Positions 1-6,346 of a stretch of DNA of 8,212 nt are shown here, piece after piece. Source of the DNA: Acholeplasmataceae bacterium. Its GTDB lineage: Bacteria > Bacillota_I > Bacilli_A > Acholeplasmatales > Acholeplasmataceae. The notes beneath the pieces were generated by a model that was given only the letters and a program-made list of their open reading frames with translations, ran no database searches and had not been told where the DNA came from. Positions within the stretch are counted from its first letter, which is position 1. Each line of letters begins with the position of its first letter. A program made the position numbers and the translations under genes. The stretch covers positions 1 to 8,212 of the forward strand of contig JAUSOA010000005.1 of assembly GCA_030656435.1 (NCBI GenBank), read 5' to 3'.

Positions 1-648
1 AAGTCTATTTTGATAATCTAATCTTGCATTCACAGTATGTGGCTCCATCATCGAATGCGCTTGAGCTTGGGTATAAAATGATTCTTTGACGATGACGTCA
101 CAAGATTCTAATGTTTTTTCAACATCTCCGATATGCATATGATAGGATGCAGCAATGTTCTTTTTTGGATCATATCCGATTGGAAACATTTCATGTATTC
201 CATCCTCAGGATGTATAACTATCTGATTATCCATTGCTTTTTCGAAATCAAGCACTGGTTCATAAACCTCATATTCAACCTTGATTAATTTTAGTGCCTT
301 ATCTGCAATCTTTTCAGTTGTTGCAGCGACACATGCGACCTCATCACCAACATATCTTACATATTCATCTAATATGAATTTATCATGAGGTGATGGCTCT
401 GGATAACCTTGACCAGCTCTAGTATAAGATTTTTTAGGAACGTCTTGATGAGTAAGAATGATTTCCACACCTTCAAGTGCTAATGCAGCACTTGTATCAA
501 TAGATAGTATTTTAGCGAATGCGTGTGGACTTCTTAGTATTTTAACAATCAATGAGTTGGGTTCTGCTAAATCATCAGAAAAAGCAGGTCTTCCCATCAT
601 AATTCCTTTTCCATCAATTGATGGTGTTTTGTGGTTTACGATTTTCAT
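1..648 (-). CDS. Xanthine dehydrogenase family molybdopterin-binding subunit, N-terminal part (runs off left edge)
   Basis: This is the large catalytic subunit of a cytoplasmic molybdenum hydroxylase. It would bind the Mo-pterin cofactor and hydroxylate a purine or similar heterocycle. I translated 216 codons from the ATG at 648-646 to the window edge without a stop. Residues about 12-125 fit the aldehyde oxidase/xanthine dehydrogenase a/b hammerhead domain: FSDDL, ILRSPHAFAKILSIDTSAAL, GVEIILTHQDVP, then VGDEVACVAA and VEYEVYEPVLDFEKA. The molybdopterin domain begins near the edge with AHSMMEPHT, matching the family HxxMEPH motif. The start overlaps the 2Fe-2S gene stop as ATGA, suggesting translational coupling. 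Family members usually exceed 700 residues, so about two thirds lies to the left. It corresponds to pucD of Bacillus and xdhA of E. coli. Substrate-determining residues are out of view, so xanthine is an inference; other heterocycles or aldehydes are possible. Confidence 0.88.
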   Translation of the reverse strand, partial: MKIVNHKTPSIDGKGIMMGRPAFSDDLAEPNSLIVKILRSPHAFAKILSIDTSAALALEGVEIILTHQDVPKKSYTRAGQGYPEPSPHDKFILDEYVRYVGDEVACVAATTEKIADKALKLIKVEYEVYEPVLDFEKAMDNQIVIHPEDGIHEMFPIGYDPKKNIAASYHMHIGDVEKTLESCDVIVKESFYTQAQAHSMMEPHTVNARLDYQNRL

Positions 649-1097
649 AATGTATCCCCCAAATATTTTTTGATTGCTAAAAACTGTGCTTGATAGCCTG
701 AGCATCGACACAAATTTCCAACAACATATTTTTTAATTTCTTCATCACTTGGATTTTTCAATTCTTTTTTCATTGCATAAATGGTGAGTGCAAGTCCCGT
801 GTTACAAAAGCCACATTGATCTGCACCTTCATCTCCAAAATAAGTGCTAATCATATCAACTTCCTTTTGAATACCCTCTACAGTTGTAATATGTCTTTCT
901 GCAAGTAAGACTGTTAATATGGAACAAGAAAGGATTGGCTTTCCATCTAAAAGCACTGTGCAAACTCCACAAGTGGATTGATTACAGCCTTTTTTAACAG
1001 ATGTGATATGATGATTTCTTAACGTGTCTAATAAATATTCATCTGGAGCAACTTCAAATGTTTTGGCTTTATTATTTAAGAATAATTTAACTTTCAT
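645..1097 (-). CDS. Xanthine dehydrogenase family 2Fe-2S subunit
   Basis: Small electron-transfer subunit of a three-subunit molybdenum hydroxylase; it carries two [2Fe-2S] clusters between the Mo site and FAD. The 150-residue length is normal. The plant-ferredoxin-type cluster ligands are C38, C43, C46 and C58 (KGCNQSTCGVCTVLLDG then SC). The helical-domain cluster ligands are C95, C98, C130 and C132 (QCGFC, then LCRCSGY), a Cx2C-x31-CxC arrangement. Two positions differ from the commonest family wording: CNTG where CTPG is usual after the second CxxC, and S41 where Gly is usual before the second Cys. All eight ligands are intact. An AAGGAGG site at 1105-1111 lies 7 bases before the ATG. The gene overlaps both neighbours by ATGA, so stoichiometric coupled translation is likely. 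It is equivalent to Bacillus pucE and E. coli xdhC. Confidence 0.93.
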   Translation of the reverse strand: MKVKLFLNNKAKTFEVAPDEYLLDTLRNHHITSVKKGCNQSTCGVCTVLLDGKPILSCSILTVLLAERHITTVEGIQKEVDMISTYFGDEGADQCGFCNTGLALTIYAMKKELKNPSDEEIKKYVVGNLCRCSGYQAQFLAIKKYLGDTL

Positions 1098-1888
1098 GAT
1101 AAAACCTCCTTCAAGCCACGTTTGACATAGACCTTAGCAAGCTCTCTACGATAGGATTCATCAGCTGCTTCGTTAGAACCAAAGCGAACATGTTTTTGCA
1201 CAAGTTCAACTGCGAAATCTATATCAGAATCCTTGACAGCATCTAACTGATTTAAATAATCCATTGCTTCATGTGCTAGGGTTCCCACTCCAGGTCTCGA
1301 GCCTAAAGATATTCTAAAGCCATGAATGCCTTTATAAATTGCAATATTTAAAATTGAAAAATCTAGAACTGTATTTCCGACCTTTTTGAAATAGCCTTTT
1401 CCATTTTCTTTTTCAATCACAATTTTTGTTAGAATCTTGGTGAGCTTGCCCTTAGACTTCAGGTATTCCTCTAAGGTCATTTCACCTTCGGGGTAAAAAA
1501 TGAGTTTGATATTGAGGGTAAGTAAGGGTGTGATGATATCGGAGAAGGGGAATTTCCCGATAATACTTCCCCCAATCGATGCAAGATTACGAAAACCAAC
1601 ACCCATGATGAGTCCAGCAGCTTCGCTAATATAGCCCTTACCTAATGATTGAATCGATGGATTCACCTCGAAATCACGTAAGGTTACTAAAGAACCAATC
1701 TCGATATGATGTTCTTTTTCTTCAATTAGGTTTAGAGATAGACCAGATAAATCAACCATAGTTTCATGATCGGAGGTACTCATCTTAAGCCATGCACCTC
1801 CCCCTGCAATAATATTCGAGGAGTGTTCATTGAGTTTTTGGTATGCCTCTTCAAGTGTAGTTGCCTTACAATAGTTTTTAATGTCCAC
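1094..1888 (-). CDS. Xanthine dehydrogenase family FAD-binding subunit
   Basis: Flavoprotein subunit that takes electrons from the 2Fe-2S subunit and passes them to NAD+ or another acceptor. The chosen GTG start gives 264 residues, close to the usual 270-290. FAD-contact motifs are visible: IIAGGGAWLKM (about residues 26-36, equivalent to AGGTDL) and SIGGSIIGKFPFSD (about 104-117, equivalent to TIGGN...P.SD). A shorter CO-dehydrogenase-flavoprotein-type C-terminal domain follows. The start is set at GTG 1888 because AAGGAAGG at 1897-1904 lies 8 bases upstream. The in-frame GTG at 1897 overlaps that site and cannot use it. The resulting N-terminus (VDIKNYCKATTLEEAY) matches how family members begin. 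It overlaps the upstream nucleotidyltransferase gene by 11 bases and the 2Fe-2S gene by 4. It is equivalent to pucC or xdhB. Confidence 0.9.
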   Translation of the reverse strand: MDIKNYCKATTLEEAYQKLNEHSSNIIAGGGAWLKMSTSDHETMVDLSGLSLNLIEEKEHHIEIGSLVTLRDFEVNPSIQSLGKGYISEAAGLIMGVGFRNLASIGGSIIGKFPFSDIITPLLTLNIKLIFYPEGEMTLEEYLKSKGKLTKILTKIVIEKENGKGYFKKVGNTVLDFSILNIAIYKGIHGFRISLGSRPGVGTLAHEAMDYLNQLDAVKDSDIDFAVELVQKHVRFGSNEAADESYRRELAKVYVKRGLKEVLS

Positions 1889-2456
1889 TTTGTTCACCTT
1901 CCTTTTTATGAATCAATTTCTTAAAATCTCTAATCGTGTCAATATCGGTTAATATGTAATCATCCATTACTTCAATAAATTCTATGTCATAACGATTGCG
2001 AAAGGCTTTTAAGTTTGAGCTTACAGCCTCTTTTTTTAAATCATTTAAAAGTTCTTTCTTCATAAACAGTGGATGTCCACCTTTCCCAGCAAATGATGGA
2101 ACTCTTATTATTTTGGTTCCTGATAAAAGCATTTGATAAGTGCTTGACTTGATAAACGGACAATCTCCTGGTAAAACAAAAAAGTCCTCGCTTAAAGCGC
2201 TGACTCCTGTAAGTACAGATGAAAACATTCCCATCTCATAGTTTCTATTTTTTAAACATGTTACTCTTGGATACCCACTTAGTAATTCACTTATTTCATC
2301 ATGATAATGACCGGTCACAACAAAAATCTGGCTGACAAATGGAATCATGCCATCAATTGCATGCAAGATTAAGGGTTTTTTGTCAAACATTAGTAGCATC
2401 TTGTTTTGCTTTGCACGGGCTGAGTAGCCACCTGCTAAGATGAGACCTTGTGTCAT
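1878..2456 (-). CDS. MobA/MocA-like molybdenum cofactor nucleotidyltransferase
   Basis: Probable cytidylyl- or guanylyltransferase that converts molybdopterin to its dinucleotide form for the hydroxylase encoded just downstream. The 192 residues form one GT-A-like NTP-transferase fold. The nucleotide-binding LILAGGYSARAKQNKML (residues 5-21, family LAGGxSxRxxxxK) carries the usual Gly, Arg and Lys. PGDCPFI (96-102) holds the metal-binding Asp98. GKGGHPLF (124-131) and TDIDT (170-174) are the late motifs seen in MocA, PucB and CoxC-type proteins. A GAGGTG site lies 5 bases before the ATG. As first gene of the visible operon it sits where pucB does in Bacillus. CTP versus GTP specificity cannot be read here; xanthine dehydrogenase family enzymes usually use the cytosine form or, in some Bacillota, plain or selenium-modified cofactor. 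The stop lies within the next gene, an 11-base overlap. Confidence 0.85.
   Translation of the reverse strand: MTQGLILAGGYSARAKQNKMLLMFDKKPLILHAIDGMIPFVSQIFVVTGHYHDEISELLSGYPRVTCLKNRNYEMGMFSSVLTGVSALSEDFFVLPGDCPFIKSSTYQMLLSGTKIIRVPSFAGKGGHPLFMKKELLNDLKKEAVSSNLKAFRNRYDIEFIEVMDDYILTDIDTIRDFKKLIHKKEGEQSGH
1897..1904 (-). promoter_or_regulatory. Ribosome binding site fixing the FAD-subunit start
   Basis: The minus strand reads AAGGAAGG followed by 8 bases and GTG at 1888. This spacing is near ideal. The in-frame GTG at 1897-1895 shares a base with the site and would leave almost no spacer, so the shorter protein is preferred. Confidence 0.65.
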
Positions 2457-2581
2457 ATGAACACCTCAAGCTATATGTTAAAATAAACGATATCCCACGT
2501 ATTATTTGCCTGATCCTATATTCATGTATGAAATTATCTATTTTTTTGCGATTATCTTACTATTAGCATAGCATTATTTAT

Positions 2582-2620
2582 AAAAATAAACAACACTTTA
2601 TCTTAAAGTGATGTTTGTTT
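2582..2620 (-). terminator. Intrinsic terminator after the acyltransferase gene
   Basis: An inverted repeat with 17-base arms (2584-2600 and 2604-2620), one mismatch, one G-T pair and a 3-base loop lies 35 bases after the acyltransferase stop. On the minus strand the stem ends in TTTATTTTTATAA, a usable U-rich tail. On the plus strand the tail is poorer, and no plus-strand gene ends here. It separates the acyltransferase from the molybdenum-hydroxylase operon. Confidence 0.7.
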
Positions 2621-2655
2621 TGTATCATTTTATGAACTTCGGTATCTGATTGAAC

Positions 2656-3438
2656 TTAAGTATGTTTGGTATTGATTCTTGACATTACAAGTTCTGCAAC
2701 CTGATGGGTAGAAAATTCTTTTATTTCATCAAAATGAATAAGTTTCATTAGCGTTAGCTTGCGTCTACTTCTCTTAAATGGCGCTCTTTTTCTTAATAAA
2801 TCATTTCCTTCATATCGCACAACCAAAATGTTAGCAGCAGCCTTTAGTGCAAGCTTAAAAGCTCCAGGCTTCATCGTTTTTACTTCTTGATCCAATCTGT
2901 TTCCAATGTTTCCTTCTGGAAATACTAGAATTGCATGACCATTTTTAACAGTATTGACTGCCTTATCTAGTTCAACTGCTGTTTCTCTATGATTTGAACG
3001 ATCAATTGGAAAAACATTATAGGCCTTTAGCCACAAGCTGATGAAGGGTAGCCTCATTACAGACTTCTTTGGAGTAAGTGTTACCGGTCTTGGAAGCACC
3101 TCTAAAAGTGCAAATGCATCAGTATATGATTTGTGGTTTGCATATATAACTAAAGGTCCATCCTTCGGAAGGTTTTCAAGTCCCTCGACCTTAACTTTTA
3201 GATTGAGAATGAAATGATTCAAGAAATAGGCCATACTTCTCATCATGTATGACTTGTATGGATGATTTGAAGGTAGTAGATAAATAAACGGTAAATTGAG
3301 AAAATAAAATAAAAGCATGGTCAAAAAAGAAAGTGGTAATGCGATGAGAAACCATAGAATTAAAAAGTAATAATTCGTTATGGATGTAAAGTAAACTGTA
3401 TAAAATACAAGACCGAAAATAAAGATTAAAGTAGCCAT
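2656..3438 (-). CDS. PlsC-type lysophospholipid acyltransferase (1-acyl-glycerol-3-phosphate acyltransferase family)
   Basis: Membrane-bound acyltransferase that probably adds the second acyl chain to lysophosphatidic acid, giving phosphatidic acid. The 260-residue protein opens with two hydrophobic segments (about residues 3-19 and 24-54). It then shows the four family blocks in order: ANHKSYTD with H102 and D107 (catalytic HX4D), NVFPIDR (142-148), LVFPEGN (171-177) and a weaker fourth block around ILVVRYEG (204-211). The C-terminus is basic. The start is ATG 3438, because GAGGTG at 3442-3447 serves as its ribosome site. The GTG at 3444 is part of that site and is unlikely to initiate. The gene follows degV on the same strand, but a terminator lies between them. 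Acylation of another lysolipid or a glycolipid is possible, since family motifs do not settle the acceptor. Confidence 0.85.
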   Translation of the reverse strand: MATLIFIFGLVFYTVYFTSITNYYFLILWFLIALPLSFLTMLLFYFLNLPFIYLLPSNHPYKSYMMRSMAYFLNHFILNLKVKVEGLENLPKDGPLVIYANHKSYTDAFALLEVLPRPVTLTPKKSVMRLPFISLWLKAYNVFPIDRSNHRETAVELDKAVNTVKNGHAILVFPEGNIGNRLDQEVKTMKPGAFKLALKAAANILVVRYEGNDLLRKRAPFKRSRRKLTLMKLIHFDEIKEFSTHQVAELVMSRINTKHT

Positions 3439-3461
3439 ATACACCTCATGCTTTTCCTTGT

Positions 3462-3467
3462 ATTATA
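3462..3467 (-). promoter_or_regulatory. Possible -10 element of the acyltransferase promoter
   Basis: The minus strand has a perfect TATAAT placed so that transcription would begin near 3455, a few bases before the GAGGTG ribosome site. No good -35 is present at normal spacing. The upstream degV terminator implies that a promoter is needed in this gap. Confidence 0.3.
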
Positions 3468-3562
3468 TACGATAATAAAACGAAATGCTACATTTAAATC
3501 TTACAAATTTTTGTATACATTTTTCTATATGTTTAGTTTTATTAAACTATCCACGAAAAAAG

Positions 3563-3594
3563 ATGAAAAGAAAAACAGCAATTGCTTGCTGTTT
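3563..3594 (-). terminator. Intrinsic terminator after degV
   Basis: Perfect 9-base arms (AAACAGCAA at 3573-3581 and its complement at 3586-3594) close a 4-base loop starting 9 bases after the degV stop. On the minus strand the stem is followed by a TTTTTCTTTT tract. The plus-strand side also has a T-run (3596-3604), so it could stop antisense transcription too. Confidence 0.85.
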
Positions 3595-3602
3595 ATATTT
3601 TT

Positions 3603-4451
3603 TTACTTAACTACTATTGCAACATACGCAAACATCATTGGTCCTGTATGAATTCCTAATACTGGTGTAAGTGCTGAAATGGTTAATGTTCTCACATCTA
3701 AAGCCTTTGACAGCATGCTTCCAAGCTGTTCAGCTTTTTCCTTATCATCACCATAATGAATGGTTAAATCAATCTTTTTACCTTCAAACTTCTTCACCAT
3801 TAATTCTTTCATGGAAAGCAATGATCTTTGTAATCCAAACGCCTTCGATAAAGTGATATAGACGCCTTCATCATTGACTGTAATTACAGGCTTAATGTGA
3901 AGAATATCTCCGATGGTGCCTTCAACTTTTCCAATTCTTCCACCTCTTTTTAAATACTTCAAGGTGTTGATTGTATAAATTGCTAATGAGTCATTAAAGC
4001 GTTGTTCCTTTAATTTTTCAACGATGTCCTTTGGTGAAACACCCTTTTTAACTAGCTCGAGTGCTTGTTCTACAAGATAACCTTGTCCACCACCTAAAGT
4101 CTTGGTGTCGAAATGGGTAATTTTTAATCCCTTAACATCTTCTAATGCAATTCTAAACGCGTTGAATGTTCCTGATAGTCCAGATGAAATATTGATAACC
4201 ATTGCATCTGTATATCCATCCTTCTTGATTTCGTCTAATACCTTTGTTAAGTCTTCCATGTTAGGTAAACTGGTTGTAATGGTCTTTTCATCTAGTTGTG
4301 CGTAAACTTCTTCTGCAGAAATTTCCACTTGGTCGCGAAAGCTTTTACCATCCACTAAAATCATTAGAGGAATGACAAATAGATTCGCATGCTTCTTAAT
4401 AAACTCTTTTGCTAAATTTGCTCCTGAATCGGTAATGATTGCAATTTTCAT
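3603..4451 (-). CDS. DegV family fatty-acid-binding protein (FakB-like)
   Basis: DegV proteins bind a fatty acid. Those that work as FakB present it to the kinase FakA to form acyl-phosphate for phospholipid synthesis. The 282-residue length is typical. Visible family signatures are IITDSGANL (5-13), TTSLPN (59-64, in the TS-P fatty-acid carboxylate site region), ISSGLSGTF (88-96), LKYLKRGGRI (164-173) and the C-terminal GIHTGP (266-271), whose His is the conserved lipid-head contact. A strong AAGGAGA site precedes the ATG. No FakA (DAK1-like kinase) lies in the window, so the partnership is an inference from family knowledge. The HTGPMMFAY ending lacks the usual HTGPG second glycine, a mild deviation. 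A PlsC-type gene lies directly downstream, consistent with lipid work. Confidence 0.9.
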   Translation of the reverse strand: MKIAIITDSGANLAKEFIKKHANLFVIPLMILVDGKSFRDQVEISAEEVYAQLDEKTITTSLPNMEDLTKVLDEIKKDGYTDAMVINISSGLSGTFNAFRIALEDVKGLKITHFDTKTLGGGQGYLVEQALELVKKGVSPKDIVEKLKEQRFNDSLAIYTINTLKYLKRGGRIGKVEGTIGDILHIKPVITVNDEGVYITLSKAFGLQRSLLSMKELMVKKFEGKKIDLTIHYGDDKEKAEQLGSMLSKALDVRTLTISALTPVLGIHTGPMMFAYVAIVVK

Positions 4452-4490
4452 TTCTAAATTCTCCTTATTTATTATATTCGTTTATGGAAT

Positions 4491-4508
4491 ATGTCATTTG
4501 AGTGACAT
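4491..4508. promoter_or_regulatory. Short inverted repeat upstream of degV, possible operator
   Basis: ATGTCA and TGACAT flank a 6-base centre. The repeat covers the -35-like element of one candidate degV promoter, the position expected of a repressor site. I do not recognise the regulator, and a 6-base arm may be chance. Confidence 0.25.
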
Positions 4509-4702
4509 GGGTATGTGTTTATAAGTTTCATAATTATTTCAATCTACATAAAAAGATTATCATAAGATAACTCTATAGTCAACTTTATGGATTACATCGA
4601 ACTCTATTCATTGAAATATGTATGAATATGTAAAGAGAAATTGAAAAAAAGTCAAAATAACTACGAATAATCCAAATACATACAAAGTATAAAGCGTATT
4701 CT

Positions 4703-4731
4703 TTGCCTTGATTCCCTTTATTGGTTATATT
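4703..4731 (+). promoter_or_regulatory. Probable trhO promoter
   Basis: TTGCCT (4703-4708), a 17-base spacer and TATATT (4726-4731) match the vegetative consensus at 4/6 and 5/6. Predicted transcription from about 4738 gives a short leader carrying the AAGGGAG ribosome site at 4751-4757. Confidence 0.5.
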
Positions 4732-4768
4732 ATTCTTAGAGCGTATTTTCAAGGGAGCATGTAGAATA

Positions 4769-5689
4769 ATGAATGATTACAGAGTATTGCTATACTATCA
4801 CTATAACCTAATTGAAGACCCGGATACAGTGCGTATCGAGCATTTAAAATTCTGCAAAGAAATCGGATTATTGGGCAGAGTTTTTATCTCTAGGGAAGGC
4901 ATCAATGGAACTGTGAGTGGAACAGTTGAGCAAACCAACCTATATATGAAGATGCTAGAGGAAAATAAACATTTCAAGGGCATTCAATTTAAGATTGATG
5001 AAGTTAGTGAACATGTGTTTAAAAAGATGCATGTTAGAGTTAAAAATGAACTTGTGAACTTTAGTCTAGAAGACGATATTAACCCAAAGGAAATTACCGG
5101 AAAGTATTTAGAGCCCATAGATTTTTATCAAGGTTTGTTAGATCCCAATACAATAGTTATTGATGCTAGAAATGATTATGAATATGATATTGGACATTTT
5201 AGAGGTGCGATTAAACCAGAGATTCAAACATTTAGAGAACTTCCAAATTGGATTCGCGAGCATAAAGAATTATTTAAAGGAAAAAAGATTATGACCTACT
5301 GTACAGGTGGTGTTAGATGCGAGAAATTTTCTGGATGGCTAAAGCGTGAAGGATTTGAAGATGTAGGTCAACTCCATGGAGGAATTGTTACCTATGGAAA
5401 GGATCCTATTGCACAAGGTGAATTTTGGGATGGAAATTGCTATGTCTTTGATAAAAGACTCAGTGTTCCAATCAATCGAGTCGAACATGTTATCGTAGGA
5501 AGAGATTATTTTACTGGTGAGCCTTGTGAAAGGTATATCAACTGTGCAAATCCAGAGTGCAATAAACAAATTATCGCGAGTGAAGAAAATGAACGTATCA
5601 ATCTTGGAGCTTGCTCAGATACATGCAGGTCACATCCTAGAAATCGTTATGTTCTTAAAATGAAGGAAAATGAAGCGTTTGAAAAATAA
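4769..5689 (+). CDS. trhO: tRNA uridine(34) hydroxylase, rhodanese-domain protein
   Basis: TrhO hydroxylates wobble uridine 34 in certain tRNAs to 5-hydroxyuridine, in E. coli and Bacillus by an oxygen-dependent route. The precursor is then methylated or extended. The 306-residue protein has the N-terminal acylphosphatase-like domain (about 1-95, SREGINGTVSG at 41-51). A rhodanese domain follows (about 115-215) with IDARNDYEYDIGHFRGA and the active-site loop YCTGGVRCEKFSGW, including Cys178 and Cys184. The Firmicute-type C-terminal Cys-rich segment has C253, C259, C264, C282 and C286 in a likely metal site. The start is ATG 4769 with AAGGGAG upstream. The reading frame opens further left only through a TTG at 4721 without a ribosome site, inside the promoter. 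The gene is monocistronic, ending in a hairpin shared with the converging gene. Confidence 0.94.
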   Translation: MNDYRVLLYYHYNLIEDPDTVRIEHLKFCKEIGLLGRVFISREGINGTVSGTVEQTNLYMKMLEENKHFKGIQFKIDEVSEHVFKKMHVRVKNELVNFSLEDDINPKEITGKYLEPIDFYQGLLDPNTIVIDARNDYEYDIGHFRGAIKPEIQTFRELPNWIREHKELFKGKKIMTYCTGGVRCEKFSGWLKREGFEDVGQLHGGIVTYGKDPIAQGEFWDGNCYVFDKRLSVPINRVEHVIVGRDYFTGEPCERYINCANPECNKQIIASEENERINLGACSDTCRSHPRNRYVLKMKENEAFEK

Positions 5690-5711
5690 AACACCAATTG
5701 GTGTTTTTTTT
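5688..5711. terminator. Bidirectional intrinsic terminator between trhO and the YdeI-family gene
   Basis: AAAACACC (5688-5695), a 4-base AATT loop and GGTGTTTT (5700-5707) form a perfect palindrome. It is followed by a T-run on the plus strand (to 5711) and by TTTTATTTTT on the minus strand. It fills the 20-base gap between the two convergent stop codons and overlaps the last bases of trhO. Confidence 0.88.
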
Positions 5712-6264
5712 ACTCCATGGGCTTAAGATTCTTTTCTAAACGTTCAATGATTTGGTTCAGTCTTTTGATCTTTGTTTCTTCTTGCTTTGCTGACAAATAA
5801 AATCCTGTATATGTTTTTTGGACGGACTTAGACATCTTCATTAAATTGGTATATGCTTTTTCATTAGGCTCTACTTGCTTTAAAAATGAATCAATATGTG
5901 CATCTGATAAAACATCAAGCTCATTTTCCCAAACATTATCCTTCTTTGCTTGCAGAATTGCATCAAGACCATACTGTGTCATGAGTCCTTTTTGGATGAG
6001 TTCTTCTGATAGCTCTCGATTTCTTTTTGACCAAATGCTTTTCTTTCTTCTCTTTGCAAAATATTTAAGGTAGGTGAAATCATCTATTTTTCTAATTTGC
6101 CCATCAATCCATCCAAAACAAAGCGCTTCTTCAAGTGCTTCATTTGGGCTTAACGTTTTTGGCCCTCCTGCTTTTCCAAAGATAAGCCATTGACCTTCTT
6201 CTAGTGCATGATTTTTGGATAAGTATTCTCTAAACTCATTTCTGTTTGCAAATAAATGGTTCAT
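5710..6264 (-). CDS. YdeI/OmdA family protein (OmpD-associated family)
   Basis: This 184-residue soluble protein has no signal peptide or membrane segment. It matches the YdeI/OmpD-associated family, sometimes named bacteriocin-protection protein, whose biochemical role is unsettled. Recognisable blocks are EALCFGWIDGQIRKIDD (46-62), KRRKKSIWSKRNRE (71-84), GLMTQYGLDAI (93-103) and the C-terminal OmdA helical region (about 138-176), with GFYLSAKQEETKIKRL resembling the family AKxxETRxRR pattern. AGGGGAG lies 6 bases before the ATG. A perfect TATAAT at 6304-6309 could give a short leader of its own. Upstream on the same strand is a promoter, a structured region and a terminator, so this gene is either independent of that RNA or controlled by read-through of it. 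The function stays at family level. Confidence 0.82.
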   Translation of the reverse strand: MNHLFANRNEFREYLSKNHALEEGQWLIFGKAGGPKTLSPNEALEEALCFGWIDGQIRKIDDFTYLKYFAKRRKKSIWSKRNRELSEELIQKGLMTQYGLDAILQAKKDNVWENELDVLSDAHIDSFLKQVEPNEKAYTNLMKMSKSVQKTYTGFYLSAKQEETKIKRLNQIIERLEKNLKPME

Positions 6265-6303
6265 TTTTTCTCCCCTTGATAATCGTTATTTATCTTCATC
6301 TCA

Positions 6304-6309
6304 ATTATA
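6304..6309 (-). promoter_or_regulatory. Possible -10 element of the YdeI-family gene
   Basis: The minus strand carries a perfect TATAAT about 40 bases before the ATG; predicted transcription would start near 6297. The place of the -35 is taken by the T-run of the upstream terminator, with no TTGACA-like match. Confidence 0.35.
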
Positions 6310-6311
6310 GA

Positions 6312-6346
6312 GCAAAAAGAAAAAAAAAGAAACTTTTTCAAGTTTC
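6312..6346 (-). terminator. Strong intrinsic terminator upstream of the YdeI-family gene
   Basis: On the minus strand GAAACTT (6346-6340), a GAAA tetraloop and AAGTTTC (6335-6329) are followed by nine T, one C and five T. No protein gene ends just before it: the beta-glucuronidase stop is about 300 bases upstream. The terminator most likely ends a non-coding transcript or attenuates ydeI. Confidence 0.8.

Larger units (their letters stand above)
4452..4768. other. Divergent intergenic region between degV and trhO
   Basis: These 317 bases hold no convincing gene in any frame and are very AT-rich. They should contain promoters for both divergent genes. For trhO a reasonable promoter sits at the right end. 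For degV two imperfect minus-strand candidates exist, both with short 15-base spacers: TTGACT (4577-4582) with GATAAT (4556-4561), and ATGACA (4492-4497) with TATAAT (4471-4476). Neither can be preferred by eye. Confidence 0.6.

Noticed and set aside
645..1097. TGA read as tryptophan (Mycoplasma-type code).
   Set aside because: TGA ends two genes in ATGA overlaps at the expected protein lengths, and tryptophans are encoded by TGG.
2480..2515. Purine-riboswitch-like wording (ATAATACGTGGGATATCGT) on the minus strand before the molybdenum-hydroxylase operon, where purine sensing would make sense.
   Set aside because: Only a fragment resembling the P2 side is present. The conserved joining segment (TTTCTACC-like), the P3 loop and the closing P1 partner are absent.
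2460..2580. A promoter for the molybdenum-hydroxylase operon.
   Set aside because: Several AT-rich -10-like strings exist, but none has a -35 partner at normal spacing, so no call is made.
3439..3444. GTG start at 3444 for the acyltransferase.
   Set aside because: The GTG is part of the GAGGTG ribosome site serving ATG 3438.
4721..4768. A 16-residue N-terminal extension of TrhO from TTG 4721.
   Set aside because: There is no ribosome site before it, it lies over the probable promoter, and the family starts at about the ATG at 4769.
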